The notes beneath the pieces are model-generated. The model saw only the letters and a list, made by a program, of their open reading frames with translations. It was not told where the DNA came from and ran no database searches. A DNA stretch of 37,655 nucleotides. Source: Candidatus Cloacimonas sp. (lineage in GTDB: Bacteria; Cloacimonadota; Cloacimonadia; Cloacimonadales; Cloacimonadaceae). The translations under genes and the position numbers were made by a program. The DNA lies in contig JBDKSF010000032.1 of NCBI GenBank assembly GCA_039680785.1, forward strand, positions 1 through 37,655, read 5' to 3'. Positions 29,082 through 37,655 of the stretch are shown here, piece after piece (position 1 is the stretch's first letter; the number at the start of each line of letters is the position of its first letter).

Positions 29082-30785
29082 TTAACCTCTTTTGGTTATT
29101 TTATCTAATAATTCGGCTGCATGGGCAAGAGCTTTGGCGCTTAAAGAACCGGAAAGCATTCTGGCAATTTCCTTTAACCGCTCTTCGGAATTTAGCTCGT
29201 GCAATGCGACCAGCGTTTTTTCGGCGTGGGTAAATTTTTCTATTGCCAAATGTTTATCGGCGCGGGCAGCAATTTGTGCTAAATGCGTGATGCACAAAAT
29301 CTGCTGTCTTTGGGAAAGCAAGGCAATAAAATCAGCCACATTTTCTGCTGTTTTTCCTCCAATACCACTTTCAATTTCGTCCAAAATAATCAGCTTGGGC
29401 TCCAGCCGTTCTGCCAGCACTTGCTTTATTGCCAGAAGAATTCTGGATAATTCACCTCCGCTGACGACGGAAGATAAGGATTTTTTTTCAAATCCAGGGT
29501 TGGCGGAAAAAAGAAATTCCACAGTATCTTCTCCGCATTCCGTAACAGCAAAAAAATAATCTGATATTAAAAAATTATCCTCTGCTTTTTTGTCAATCCT
29601 AATTTCTAAAATTCCTTCCGGAATACTTAGGGCGCGGATACTTGTTTGGAGCTGTTGGCTAAGTTGCAGAGCTGCCTTTTGCCTTTTCAGAGAAAGTTCC
29701 GCTCCTTTTATTTTCAGTAAAGAATAGGAGTTTTCCAATTGTTTTTCGAGAGCGGCAATTTCTTTTTCGCTTTTGTCCTGGGCAGCAATTTGAGCGGATC
29801 TTTCTTCAAATAGAATCAGCAGTTCTTCTATGCTGCGAACCTTATGTTTGTGAATCAGAGAGTTTAATAAATCCAGCCGGGCTTGAATGTTTTCCAGACG
29901 CTGCGCATCGTAATCAAGATTATCTCTGTAATTGGAAAGCAGATTGGCTGTTTCTTGCAAATCTTCCAATGCCTGCTCCAGATTTTCCGCACACACTTTA
30001 ATTTCGGGGCTTAAGTGCTGATAGCGTTTTAATTTGCTTAAATGTCCATTTACGATGTCAAATACGCTATTATCTTTTTCTAACAGGTCAGTGTTAATTT
30101 CATCGCAAAGTTCCGTTATTTCCAAAGAACGAGACAGCAATTCATATTCGTTTTGGAGCTCTACATCTTCTTTGATATGTAGTTTGGCATTTTCCAGTTC
30201 TTCATATTGAAAGCGGTAGAGATCGCTCAGTTCTTTTTGATTTTTGGCTTTGGCTTTTAGTTCCTGCAAGGTTTTCAGTGTGGATTTCACTTCTCTGAAC
30301 TGGCTGGCATAACTCTCTCTGAGAGGTAACAGTCCTGCATAAGCATCCAGTAAATCAAGTTGGTAGGAAGAAGAAAGTAGCAGTTGCTGGTCTCGTTGAT
30401 GATGAAAATCGATCAAATATCTTTTCAGCTCTCTGATGAAGGCAGCTCCTGTTTTGCGGCCATTGATAAAATAGCTGGATTTGCCGCTCTGGTTTATTTC
30501 CCTGGCGACAATTAATTCCGTTTCCGTCTCTATGGCGTTTTTAGAGAGGAAGTCATTCAATTCTACGGAGTCCTGGGTATTGAAAGTTGCCTCCAGGTAA
30601 ATTGGCTGATCTTTATCAAATGCTTCAATACCGGGTAAATTATCTCCGAAAATAAGAGAAATGGAGCCAACCAGAATGGATTTGCCCGCTCCCGTTTCAC
30701 CGGTGATTACATTTAACCCTTTATCAAATGAAAGACGAGTTTCTTGTAGCATCAGATAGTTTTTTAGGTATAATTCAGTGAGCAT
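29082..30785 (-). CDS. recN: DNA repair protein RecN
   Basis: 567 residues, SMC-like. Walker A GETGAGKS (29-36), INGRKTGAAFIRELKRYLID in the head, then two long coiled-coil segments (about 155-390). The C-terminal head has signature VVSGGELSRILLAIKQVLAE, Walker B KLIILDEIESGIGG and the LCITHLAQIAA switch. RecN acts in double-strand break repair. The ATG overlaps the nadK stop by one base (TAATG); the nadK-recN neighbourhood is common in bacteria. No separate promoter is seen. Confidence 0.97.
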   Translation of the reverse strand: MLTELYLKNYLMLQETRLSFDKGLNVITGETGAGKSILVGSISLIFGDNLPGIEAFDKDQPIYLEATFNTQDSVELNDFLSKNAIETETELIVAREINQSGKSSYFINGRKTGAAFIRELKRYLIDFHHQRDQQLLLSSSYQLDLLDAYAGLLPLRESYASQFREVKSTLKTLQELKAKAKNQKELSDLYRFQYEELENAKLHIKEDVELQNEYELLSRSLEITELCDEINTDLLEKDNSVFDIVNGHLSKLKRYQHLSPEIKVCAENLEQALEDLQETANLLSNYRDNLDYDAQRLENIQARLDLLNSLIHKHKVRSIEELLILFEERSAQIAAQDKSEKEIAALEKQLENSYSLLKIKGAELSLKRQKAALQLSQQLQTSIRALSIPEGILEIRIDKKAEDNFLISDYFFAVTECGEDTVEFLFSANPGFEKKSLSSVVSGGELSRILLAIKQVLAERLEPKLIILDEIESGIGGKTAENVADFIALLSQRQQILCITHLAQIAARADKHLAIEKFTHAEKTLVALHELNSEERLKEIARMLSGSLSAKALAHAAELLDKITKRG

Positions 30786-31639
30786 TATTTACCCAAATTC
30801 AATTTTCGGCGTAGGATTTGATAGAAAGTGCGATTGGAAAGTTTGATGAAGGAAACGCTACGCTCCGAAGCGGTAACCAAAATTTCATCTTCGTCCAAAA
30901 TAGGTATGGAATTTTGACCGTCAATTTGTAACATTGCCGGTTGCTTTAAACCATAAACCTTCATCGTTAAATGTTCAGTGGAAGGGAAAACCATTGGCCT
31001 GATGGCTAAAATATGAGGATTTAAGGGAGAAAGAACAATTGCTTCCATTTCGGGAGCAAGAATCGGTCCCCCTGCCGCAAGTGAATAAGCGGTTGAACCA
31101 GTGGGCGTGGCAGCAATAACTCCATCGCATCGAGTATCAAACACATATCTGCCTTCGGCTTTGATTCTGATATGAATTAAACCGGGGCTGGCTGCTTTGT
31201 GAATGACGGCATCATTTAAAGCCAAAGCTTCGTAAATGATTTTTCCGTTGCGTTTCAACCGACAGTTAATCAACATTCTGTGCAGCAGGCGGTATTTTCC
31301 CTGTTGCAAATTTTCGATGGAAGAGGCAATTTCCGGTAAAACGCTTTCGGAAAGAAAACCCAGATAACCTAAGTTAATGCCTAAAATTGGAGCTCCGGTT
31401 AAAAGAGCCAAGTCCTTGGCGTTCAAAATAGTTCCATCGCCCCCGAATACAAGGATGCAATCGATTTGTTTGCGGTTCATTGGTTTAGGCAAAGGTCTAA
31501 ATAGCTCTTTGGGCAAATCGGGTATGCTATCTATGCTGAAAAAATTGATCTCGGAATTGTTCTTCAATTTCTCCAGTAATTTATAGATGCTGTTTTTATC
31601 GCTAAAAGCGGGGTTGATGTAAACGGCAAAATTTTGCAT
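30785..31639 (-). CDS. nadK: NAD kinase
   Basis: 284 residues. FGGDGT (65-70) contains catalytic Asp68, followed by APILGINLGYLGFLS, the LNDAVIH motif, and the conserved DGVIAATPTGSTAYSLAAGG with PILAPEMEAI. It makes NADP from NAD using ATP or polyphosphate. Its ATG shares one base with the rsgA stop (TAATG), and its stop shares one base with the recN ATG, so rsgA-nadK-recN translation is probably coupled throughout. Confidence 0.97.
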   Translation of the reverse strand: MQNFAVYINPAFSDKNSIYKLLEKLKNNSEINFFSIDSIPDLPKELFRPLPKPMNRKQIDCILVFGGDGTILNAKDLALLTGAPILGINLGYLGFLSESVLPEIASSIENLQQGKYRLLHRMLINCRLKRNGKIIYEALALNDAVIHKAASPGLIHIRIKAEGRYVFDTRCDGVIAATPTGSTAYSLAAGGPILAPEMEAIVLSPLNPHILAIRPMVFPSTEHLTMKVYGLKQPAMLQIDGQNSIPILDEDEILVTASERSVSFIKLSNRTFYQILRRKLNLGK

Positions 31640-32703
31640 TATAAACTTCCATATAGATATTGATAGCTATCGTAGCGTTCAAACGGAATAATGCCTTTTT
31701 CCACTGCATCCAAAACGGCGCATCCTTCTTCCTGAATATGGCTGCAATTACGAAATCGGCATTTATTAAACAGATTTTCAAAACCGGGGAAGACCCTGGG
31801 AATCTGTTCTTTATTTTCTTTATGCAAAGTGATGGTTTTAATTCCGGGGGTATCTAATAAGTGACCTCCAAAACTCCAAGGAAGTAAAATGGACCGGGAA
31901 GTGGTATGCTTTCCTTTTTCATTGAAGTCGCTTACTTCCGCGGTCAGAAGATGTAAAGACGGCTCCAAATAGTTTATGATGGAGGTCTTTCCAGTTCCAG
32001 AGTGTCCTGTAAAAACAGAATCCTTATCTTTCAGCAAGTCCTTCAAATCGTTGATCCCTGTGCCGTTAACTACAGATGTATAAAGCAGAATGAACCCATT
32101 TTCTTTGTAATAGTTAGTTTGTTCTTCCAGCTCATCCGTATCTTCCAAAAGGTCAATCTTGTTAATCACGATAATCGGTTTCAAACCTTGCAGAGCGACA
32201 ATGCAAAGATAGCGATCTACAAGTCCCGCTTTAAATATCGGTTTTAAGCAGGAACAAGTGATAACAACCTGATCAATATTGGCAGCCAGAATAATTTCTT
32301 TTTGGAAACTACCTGTTCCATAACGGATAAGAGCTGACTGGCGAGGCAGGATATTTTCAATGCGGTTTTCACCCTTTAGGGAAAGATCAACTTCCACAAA
32401 ATCACCTACGGCGGCAATGGTATTACTTTGATACAAAAATTGTTTCAAGCGTCCGCTTAATTTTGCCGGGCAAAGCTTACCGTTTATTTCAACTATAAAG
32501 CTATAGTTACTTTGAATTTCCACAATTCTGCCCGGCACAATGTTCAGGTCTCTTTTATATGATTGGCTTGCTTTTGTGCCGATGCGGGCGGTTTTGAATA
32601 TAGCTTTGTCTTTCAGCTCATCCAGAATATCCGGATCTGGCAATTTAACATTCTTTATTCTTTCCGACCAGCGACCAGTTTTCTTTTTATCCTTTTGTTT
32701 CAT
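31639..32703 (-). CDS. rsgA: Ribosome small-subunit-dependent GTPase RsgA
   Basis: 354 residues with the circularly permuted GTPase order of the family. An OB-fold (about 55-120) is followed by G4 NKID (181-184), G1 TGHSGTGKTS (232-241), GKHTTSRS, and G3 DTPG (about 278). The C-terminal zinc motif is CRFRNCSHIQEEGC. RsgA helps late maturation of the 30S subunit. G1 is slightly unusual: GHSGTGKT where GQSGVGKS is typical. The N-terminus has a basic extension of about 50 residues. Start ATG at 32701-32703 with AAAGG closely upstream. Confidence 0.95.
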   Translation of the reverse strand: MKQKDKKKTGRWSERIKNVKLPDPDILDELKDKAIFKTARIGTKASQSYKRDLNIVPGRIVEIQSNYSFIVEINGKLCPAKLSGRLKQFLYQSNTIAAVGDFVEVDLSLKGENRIENILPRQSALIRYGTGSFQKEIILAANIDQVVITCSCLKPIFKAGLVDRYLCIVALQGLKPIIVINKIDLLEDTDELEEQTNYYKENGFILLYTSVVNGTGINDLKDLLKDKDSVFTGHSGTGKTSIINYLEPSLHLLTAEVSDFNEKGKHTTSRSILLPWSFGGHLLDTPGIKTITLHKENKEQIPRVFPGFENLFNKCRFRNCSHIQEEGCAVLDAVEKGIIPFERYDSYQYLYGSL

Positions 32704-32724
32704 CTCCCTTTGCCGGGGATATTT

Positions 32725-35646
32725 TTATTTTATAGCGGGAATTATGGCGTCAAATAGGTCTGCCGCTTCTTTTACTTTGGTTTCCGAGCCGAAAACGGCA
32801 TAGTGATTTTTACTCATAACCGCTTCAATCAGCTCAGCATAATGGCGAATATCTTCTATTTTAGTGGAGAGAAGTTCAGTGCGGATTTGCTGTCTATCTT
32901 CAAAAGTGAAACCGGTAATGAAATCCTCATCGGCTTTTTCACCTGTTGCTTCCGGAGTTAAGGGAAAATCCAGCAGAGAAATTTCACCGATGATGTATTT
33001 ATCAAATTCTCTTTTATCACAATCAAAATTTCTTAAAAACTCTGGGATGGTATTATAGACCTCCAGGGTCTCTCTTAAGTTCGGATCGCGGTAAGAAACG
33101 AAATATACATAACCGCCGAGGGTGAAATCACTCATATTGCCATAAGCGCCTCTTTTTACGCGCAGTTCTTGATATATGTAGTTATTGCGTAAAATATTGT
33201 TCAGCACTTTTAGTTTTCCGCTGTAGGAATAGCCCTTGCGGAAAAAGTTTCCTCCTTTTGCACAAAATTGAACCTGGATAGGAGCATAAATGCCTTCGTT
33301 ATAATCTTTAATGGCAAAATGGGTTTCTACGGGGGCAAAGGCCTCGGTGGAGACCGAACTGATTAAAGTATTCAGTTCATTCTTCGCAGCCGGCATATTT
33401 TCCGCATCAGTTGTAATGCTGAGGATCAAATTATGGGTAGTGAAGAAGGTCTTTTTTATCCAGTTCAGTTCATCCATAATTTCGTCTATACCTGAATCCA
33501 TATTGTTTACCAAATTACACAGGAAATGATAATAACCCAGTCCGTGAGTGATATCCGTCCAGTGATAGATTTGAGATAAGGGTTTCAGCATCCGTTGCAG
33601 AGCAATTGCATGTCCTCTGAAAGATAGCATTGCCTCGCTTTTAGCTTTTAATTCAGCCAACAGAACCTTTAAGCGTTCGGGATCATCAAAAAGTGGTTTT
33701 AAAGCATATTCGGAAGCCAATTCCATCAATTTGCCAAATTTATCCTTAACTGCTTTCCCGCGGAGAACTATTTTGGGTAAGATGTCGTCCGGGGTCTGAT
33801 AGCTATTATACAAAGAAATATCCATAGAAATGCCACCCGTATTACTATCAATTTCCGTAGAGCGTTTGGCATAGTTATATCCTTCGCTGTTCAGCCAGTC
33901 AGCCAGTTGGGTGTAAAGTTCAATCCAGGGTAGGTCTTCTTCTTCTGAATGGCAAATATCGAAGTATGCTTTGAAATAGACAATGCCGTTTGTGCTTTCG
34001 GGATGTTCCAACAGAGTAATGTCATTCAATGTTTCTGCCTCGGTCAGAAAAGGTTTGGCATCGGGATTTAAGTCCTTCAGGGAAAGCATCGGTATTTTTT
34101 CCAGATTTTCCTTTGTTTCCGGTTGCTGTTGCCATTCCACCAGTTTATGATTAAATTCGATGAGGTTTGCTATCTCTTTTTTAGTCATTTTCTTTTTTAG
34201 AGCGGCCAGTTTTTCAGCGGTTTTCTCTTCCATTTTTTGAATCAATCCGGGGACGGGAACGAAGGTTATCTGACTGGAGTGTTTGTTATTCAGCAAGACC
34301 TTTTCGATCAGTTCCTCAAAATATGGTTCTTTCAAGCCGCGACGCAATTCCTTCAGCATCGGTTCAAAGGCAAGTTTATCAATTGGGTTACCATTATGCA
34401 TCCAAAGCGCTTGTGAATTTAAGGCATAAATCAAGCCCTTGGGATAATATCTAAATTGAGCTTCGCGCAGAGAAAATTCCGTTTTATTGATTACTGCTTC
34501 AATCAGCTTTTTATCCAGACCTTCTCTCACTATTCTTTGCAGTTCTTTTTTGATCAGTTGTGTTAGGGGCTCTATATTTTCCTCTTTCACTTGTTTGCAC
34601 ACCAGAAAGATAGTTGGTTGCAGGATATCTTCATCTACCGTTAAAGTGCTGTCTTTTGCATAGCCGGAATCCTGAATTGCCTTTTTCAAAGGTGAAGCGG
34701 GGCTATCCATCAGCATTTCCGTTAATGCTTTTAATGCTTGAGGCAGGAATTTGTCCGTGATTTGTCCATAAGTCCAATTCATAGAGAGATAGTATTGATC
34801 TTCAATATCTTTACCCTCTTCCACCGGAATTTCCATTCTCAGCGTTTTGGCCTTGCTAAAGGGCTTTTGAAGGGGCATTTGCACTGCTTGTCCGTTATTT
34901 TCAAACTGGGATAAGTATTCTTCATCTATGATTTGCAAGGTCTGGTCAATATCCAGATCTCCATAAAGGGTAATTTTACTATTGGCAGGGTGATAATATT
35001 TGCTATGAAAGGCAAGGAACTTTTCGTAAGTAAGTTCAGGTATTGCTTCCGGATCGCCACCACTTTCAAAACCGTAAGGTGTATCTGGAAACTGGGCTTG
35101 TTTGCTTTTGCGATTAATATTATTTTCGGGAGAGGAAAAAGCACCCTTCATTTCGTTGTAAACCACACCGCGATAGTTCAGGGGATCCTCTTCAGAGAGT
35201 AATTCCAGATGCCAACCTTCCTGATGCAAGATATTGGGCTCTCTATAAATATTAGGGAAAAACACTGCATCCAAATAAACTCGCATCAAGTTTACAAAAT
35301 CCTTGTTATTGGTACTGGCTACGGGATAGCAAGTCATATCGGGAAAGGTCATAGCATTGATAAAAGTGTTCATACTTCCTTTTATCAGTTCCATAAAAGT
35401 GCTTTTCGCCGGGAAGTTTTTACTGCCGTTCAAGACGGAATGTTCCAAGATATGAGGGCAACCGGTATTATCTTCGGGGATGGTTTTAAACCCGATCATA
35501 AAGACCTTGTTATCATCTTCACATTGATAGTGGATAAGTTCAGCGCCGCTTTTTAAATGTTGATAGTGGTTAACGGTGATTTTTATCTCTTTAATTTCTT
35601 TCTTTTCAATCAGCTGAAAGCCGTGGAGCAATTTCTGTTGTTTCAT
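32725..35646 (-). CDS. M16C-family zinc metallopeptidase (presequence-protease type)
   Basis: 973 residues, the usual length for single-chain M16C enzymes. The inverted zinc motif HILEH gives His65, Glu68 and His69, and the third ligand Glu165 lies in YNEMKGAFSSP. MNWTYGQ and the central M16C-associated region follow, with a second, catalytically silent half ending near residue 960. Related enzymes (PreP, falcilysin, Bacillus YmfH-like) degrade peptides. No signal peptide is visible, so action is probably cytoplasmic. It lies 14 bases after dapA, with AGAGG before the ATG. Confidence 0.95.
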   Translation of the reverse strand: MKQQKLLHGFQLIEKKEIKEIKITVNHYQHLKSGAELIHYQCEDDNKVFMIGFKTIPEDNTGCPHILEHSVLNGSKNFPAKSTFMELIKGSMNTFINAMTFPDMTCYPVASTNNKDFVNLMRVYLDAVFFPNIYREPNILHQEGWHLELLSEEDPLNYRGVVYNEMKGAFSSPENNINRKSKQAQFPDTPYGFESGGDPEAIPELTYEKFLAFHSKYYHPANSKITLYGDLDIDQTLQIIDEEYLSQFENNGQAVQMPLQKPFSKAKTLRMEIPVEEGKDIEDQYYLSMNWTYGQITDKFLPQALKALTEMLMDSPASPLKKAIQDSGYAKDSTLTVDEDILQPTIFLVCKQVKEENIEPLTQLIKKELQRIVREGLDKKLIEAVINKTEFSLREAQFRYYPKGLIYALNSQALWMHNGNPIDKLAFEPMLKELRRGLKEPYFEELIEKVLLNNKHSSQITFVPVPGLIQKMEEKTAEKLAALKKKMTKKEIANLIEFNHKLVEWQQQPETKENLEKIPMLSLKDLNPDAKPFLTEAETLNDITLLEHPESTNGIVYFKAYFDICHSEEEDLPWIELYTQLADWLNSEGYNYAKRSTEIDSNTGGISMDISLYNSYQTPDDILPKIVLRGKAVKDKFGKLMELASEYALKPLFDDPERLKVLLAELKAKSEAMLSFRGHAIALQRMLKPLSQIYHWTDITHGLGYYHFLCNLVNNMDSGIDEIMDELNWIKKTFFTTHNLILSITTDAENMPAAKNELNTLISSVSTEAFAPVETHFAIKDYNEGIYAPIQVQFCAKGGNFFRKGYSYSGKLKVLNNILRNNYIYQELRVKRGAYGNMSDFTLGGYVYFVSYRDPNLRETLEVYNTIPEFLRNFDCDKREFDKYIIGEISLLDFPLTPEATGEKADEDFITGFTFEDRQQIRTELLSTKIEDIRHYAELIEAVMSKNHYAVFGSETKVKEAADLFDAIIPAIK

Positions 35647-35660
35647 TTTTTTTTAACCTC

Positions 35661-36536
35661 TTAGATCAGTTTATAGTCCTGCAGGCATTGTTTTAGCAGA
35701 GCCCGATTGTTATCCAACAAAGGACACATAGGACTGCGGAATTCTATATTTATTTTTCCCATCATAGCCAATGCCTCTTTGGCAGGAATAGGATTGGTCT
35801 CAATAAACATCATTTCATTTAAGTGCGCCAAATATTGATGCTGTTTGGCTGCCGTGTTCAAGTCACCTTTCAAACAAGTAGCGATATGTTCACTTACCAA
35901 GCGGGGAGCTACATTGGCAGTTACCGAAATGGTTCCTTTGCCACCAATGGCTATAATGGGAAAGTTCAAAGCATCTTCTCCGCTCAAGACAAAAAAATCC
36001 TCTGGGGCATCGCGAATAATTTGCGTTGTCTGCACCAAATTTGCACTGGCATCTTTTAATCCCGCAATATTGGGATAATTTCTCGCCAGTTCAACAGTTG
36101 TGGCTGCGGACATATTTACCCCCGTTCTACCGGGAACATTATAAATAATAATCGGAATATCCACTTTAGAGGCAATGGTGCCAAAATATTCCAGCATACC
36201 TTTTTGCGTGGGTTTAATGTAATAGGGAGTAATTATCAAAGCATAATCGGCTCCCAATTCTTTTGCTTTTTGGGTGGAAGCTAAGGTTTGATGTAAGTTA
36301 TTGGTTCCGGTACCAATTATCACCGGTAGTTTTCCAGCTATTTTTTTCAACGCAAAACGCAATAAAGCGTCTTTTTCATCGGACGCCAGAGCGCTTGTTT
36401 CAGCAGTTGTTCCTAAAAGGACAATACCCGTAGTTCCATTGTCCAGATGAAACTGAATTAAATTTTCCAAAGCAGTCCAGTCAATACTGCCATTTTTGAA
36501 AGGCGTAATCAGGGCAACATAAGTTCCTTGCAGCAT
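35661..36536 (-). CDS. dapA: 4-hydroxy-tetrahydrodipicolinate synthase
   Basis: 291 residues from the ATG at 36534-36536, chosen for the GGAGG eight bases upstream; a start 15 bases earlier would overlap that site. Class I aldolase fold with Schiff-base Lys161 in IAGLKDAS, Tyr132 in IYNVPGRTG and the GTTAETSAL active-site loop (usually GTTGES). It condenses pyruvate with aspartate semialdehyde in lysine/diaminopimelate synthesis. Other members of this family use different aldehydes; the conserved YNVPGRTG with Arg137 favours DapA. First gene of the seven-gene operon ending with nfeD. Confidence 0.92.
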   Translation of the reverse strand: MLQGTYVALITPFKNGSIDWTALENLIQFHLDNGTTGIVLLGTTAETSALASDEKDALLRFALKKIAGKLPVIIGTGTNNLHQTLASTQKAKELGADYALIITPYYIKPTQKGMLEYFGTIASKVDIPIIIYNVPGRTGVNMSAATTVELARNYPNIAGLKDASANLVQTTQIIRDAPEDFFVLSGEDALNFPIIAIGGKGTISVTANVAPRLVSEHIATCLKGDLNTAAKQHQYLAHLNEMMFIETNPIPAKEALAMMGKINIEFRSPMCPLLDNNRALLKQCLQDYKLI

Positions 36537-36541
36537 TTTGT

Positions 36542-36556
36542 TAACCTCCAAGGTTA
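36542..36556 (-). promoter_or_regulatory. Small hairpin enclosing the dapA Shine-Dalgarno
   Basis: TAACCT-TGG-AGGTTA, a perfect 6-bp inverted repeat on the minus strand with the GGAGG site in its loop and 3' arm. Stability is modest; it may tune translation of dapA. Confidence 0.35.
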
Positions 36557-36589
36557 TATCTCTACTATATGTTATACAAATTTCGTTCC

Positions 36590-36618
36590 ATTTTAGCCAA
36601 AGAGATCATTTTCGTCAA
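36590..36618 (-). promoter_or_regulatory. Sigma70-like promoter of the dapA operon
   Basis: Minus strand TTGACG (36613-36618), 17-bp spacer, TAAAAT (36590-36595). Leader of about 45-50 bases before dapA. Confidence 0.75.
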
Positions 36619-36654
36619 TCAAAAAAAGAAGATGCCTTGTTTTTGTGCTATTTT

Positions 36655-36785
36655 GCCACCGAATCCACAGAAAAGATTTCCCGCAGATTACGCTGATTTG
36701 TTCTCACGCAGATAACGCAGATTACGCAGATTTAATTTTAGAAACAAGGATTTAAGGATTATAGGATTTAGAGGATTTTTTAAGA
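36655..36785. repeat. Phrase repeats upstream of the dapA promoter
   Basis: In order: CCACCGAATCCACAG, GCAGATTACGCTGATTTG, CACGCAGATAACGCAGATTA, CGCAGATTTAATTTTAGAAA, then CAAGGATTTAAGGATTATAG and GATTTAGAGG. These match the phrase families near thiD, thi4 and nth. Similar text recurs at 37050-37110 and 37310-37410. No gene. Confidence 0.75.
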
Positions 36786-36820
36786 TAACAGGATATGAAC
36801 ACGATATAGAAATAATGGAG

Positions 36821-37031
36821 GGTTGACGTCCTCGTCAACCACAACAAACAAACTATCAAGCTTGTATGAAATAATGCGGAAACTATATAAATCAAGCTGT
36901 TATAAAATAATGCGGAAACTACATAAATCAAGCTTGTATGAAATAATGCGGAAACTACATAAATCAAGCTTGTATGAAATAATGCGGAAACTTGATAACT
37001 CGGTTGTCAGGGGAACGACGAGATGTCGTTC
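36821..37031. repeat. Composite hairpin / 36-bp repeat / hairpin element, copy 1
   Basis: Hairpin GGTTGACG-TCCT-CGTCAACC (36821-36840), a short A/C-rich link, then 36-base tandem units starting ATCAAGCTTGTATGAAATAA at 36855, 36891, 36927 and a 30-base partial at 36963. A TTGATAACTCGGTTGTCAGG link and hairpin GAACGAC-GAGAT-GTCGTTC (37013-37031) close it. Total 211 bases. The units abut without spacers. One plus frame is open through the repeats (12 codons per unit) but has no ribosome binding site and begins in the first hairpin. Confidence 0.9.
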
Positions 37032-37148
37032 TTCCTTTGGATTATCTTCTCTCAAAGATTGCGCAGATTTATTCTCACGCAGATAACGCAGATTACGCAG
37101 ATTTAATTTTAAAAACAAGAATATTCACAAGGTGGTAAAATATTGGAG

Positions 37149-37287
37149 GGTTGATGTCCTCGTCAACCACAACAAACAAACTATCAAGCTTGTATGGAAT
37201 AAAGCGGAAACTACATAAATCAAGCTTGTATGAAATAATGTGGAAACTTGATAACTCGGTTGTCAGGGGAACGACGAGATATCGTTC
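37149..37287. repeat. Composite hairpin / 36-bp repeat / hairpin element, copy 2
   Basis: Same layout as copy 1 but with one full unit (37183-37218) and one 30-base partial (37219-37248). Total 139 bases, exactly 72 (two units) shorter than copy 1. The left hairpin has one G-T wobble and the right hairpin has lost its innermost pair. Confidence 0.9.
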
Positions 37288-37433
37288 TTCCTTTGGATTA
37301 TCCTCTCACAGATTATACAGATTCCACAGATTTATTTTCACGCAGATTGCGCTGATTACGCAGATTTAATTTTAGAAACAAGGATTTAAGGATTATAGGA
37401 TTTAGAGGATTTTTTTAGAAACCAGGATTTGAA

Positions 37434-37543
37434 GCCCTGAGGGCGACACAATCATAGCGATGGTGGCGTAAGCCCCTCGAAATTAAACACAAAATGAAAA
37501 AAGTCCCAGCGGGACGACAGATTTAAGCGACGGGTTTTAACCC
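37434..37543. repeat. Palindrome mosaic between composite copies 2 and 3
   Basis: GCCCTGAGGGC (37434-37444), then GTCCCAGCGGGAC (37503-37515; followed by six Ts on the minus strand) with GACAGATTTAAGCGA, then CGGGTTTTAACCC (37531-37543). The last two palindromes are shared with 7385-7530 and 8041-8195 but in swapped order. Confidence 0.85.
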
Positions 37544-37561
37544 AGCGCAAAAATATTGGAG

Positions 37562-37655
37562 GGTTGACGTCCTCGTCAACCACAACAAACAAACTATCAA
37601 GCTTGTATGGAATAAAGCGGAAACTACATAAATCAAGCTTGTATGAAATAATGTG
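37562..37655. repeat. Composite hairpin / 36-bp repeat element, copy 3 (cut by window end)
   Basis: Left hairpin (37562-37581), one full unit (37596-37631) and 24 bases of the next unit before the window ends. Its units match those of copy 2 more closely than copy 1 (TATGGAATAAAGCGG in the first unit, AATGTG in the second). Confidence 0.9.

Noticed and set aside
36855-36992. 36-bp direct repeats resembling a CRISPR array
   Set aside because: Units abut head to tail with no unique spacers, the partial last unit is followed by a fixed link, and no cas gene is nearby.
36823-37369. Repeat-encoded peptides (YEIMRKLHKSSL-type 12-residue repeats)
   Set aside because: The frame begins inside a hairpin, has no ribosome binding site and exists only because 36 is divisible by three.

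Overview
The window looks like a chromosomal segment of an anaerobic, Gram-negative-type bacterium of the Cloacimonadota (Candidatus Cloacimonas) type. This is inferred, not proven. The grounds are a giant secreted protein ending in an NFPNPFNPET-type FlgD-like/type IX sorting domain, a sulfide-using (His-type) Thi4, a CoA-transferase pair, moderate-to-low GC, and intergenic DNA packed with short palindromes and short-period 'phrase' repeats. Promoters are ordinary sigma70-like, mostly TTGACA with a 16-17 bp spacer. No tRNA, rRNA, CRISPR array or intact insertion sequence was seen.

Layout, left to right. 1-1626 (minus): 5' end of mutS2 (runs off the window), an 8-bp tandem repeat, cvpA, and rpsU with its own promoter and terminator. 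1655-3528: a two-gene cassette (DUF6978-like, then DUF1828/DUF1829) with its own promoter, bracketed by 174/180-bp direct repeats; the right repeat supplies the stop codon of thiD. 3517-7206 (minus): thi4-thiE-thiC-thiD under a sigma70 promoter, a TPP riboswitch and a hairpin that can hide the thi4 ribosome binding site. 7207-8407: a gene-poor repeat field with a long inverted repeat. 8408-16756 (minus): a 2782-residue modular surface protein with an internal five-module duplication. 16955-19722 (minus): adenosine-specific kinase, thpR, recA and recX, apparently one operon. 19954-20786: a truncated, frameshifted exported protease-propeptide gene. 21116-23304 (plus): an exported protein of unknown function and hflX. 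23591-26718 (minus): an SRAP-family DNA-protein crosslink protein, an HD-GYP response regulator and both CoA-transferase subunits. 26939-27622 (plus): nth. 27716-36536 (minus): a seven-gene operon dapA, M16 peptidase, rsgA, nadK, recN, DUF4349 protein, nfeD. 36537-37655: about 1.1 kb of repeats.

Functional themes. Thiamine synthesis is covered from Thi4 (thiazole) and ThiC/ThiD (pyrimidine) to ThiE (joining), without ThiG/ThiH/ThiS. DNA repair genes are numerous but scattered over several operons: recA-recX, recN, nth, an SRAP protein and the mismatch-repair homologue mutS2. Ribosome-linked GTPases (HflX, RsgA) and bS21 are also present.

The most unusual material is non-genic. One is a composite element (hairpin, n x 36-bp repeat, hairpin) present three times, whose two complete copies differ by exactly two repeat units. 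Another is a set of portable palindromes, including a terminator-like one. Repeats also repeatedly abut or invade gene 3' ends (cvpA, thiD, hflX, nth). The DUF6978-DUF1828/1829 cassette is the best candidate for an undescribed protein-coding system.
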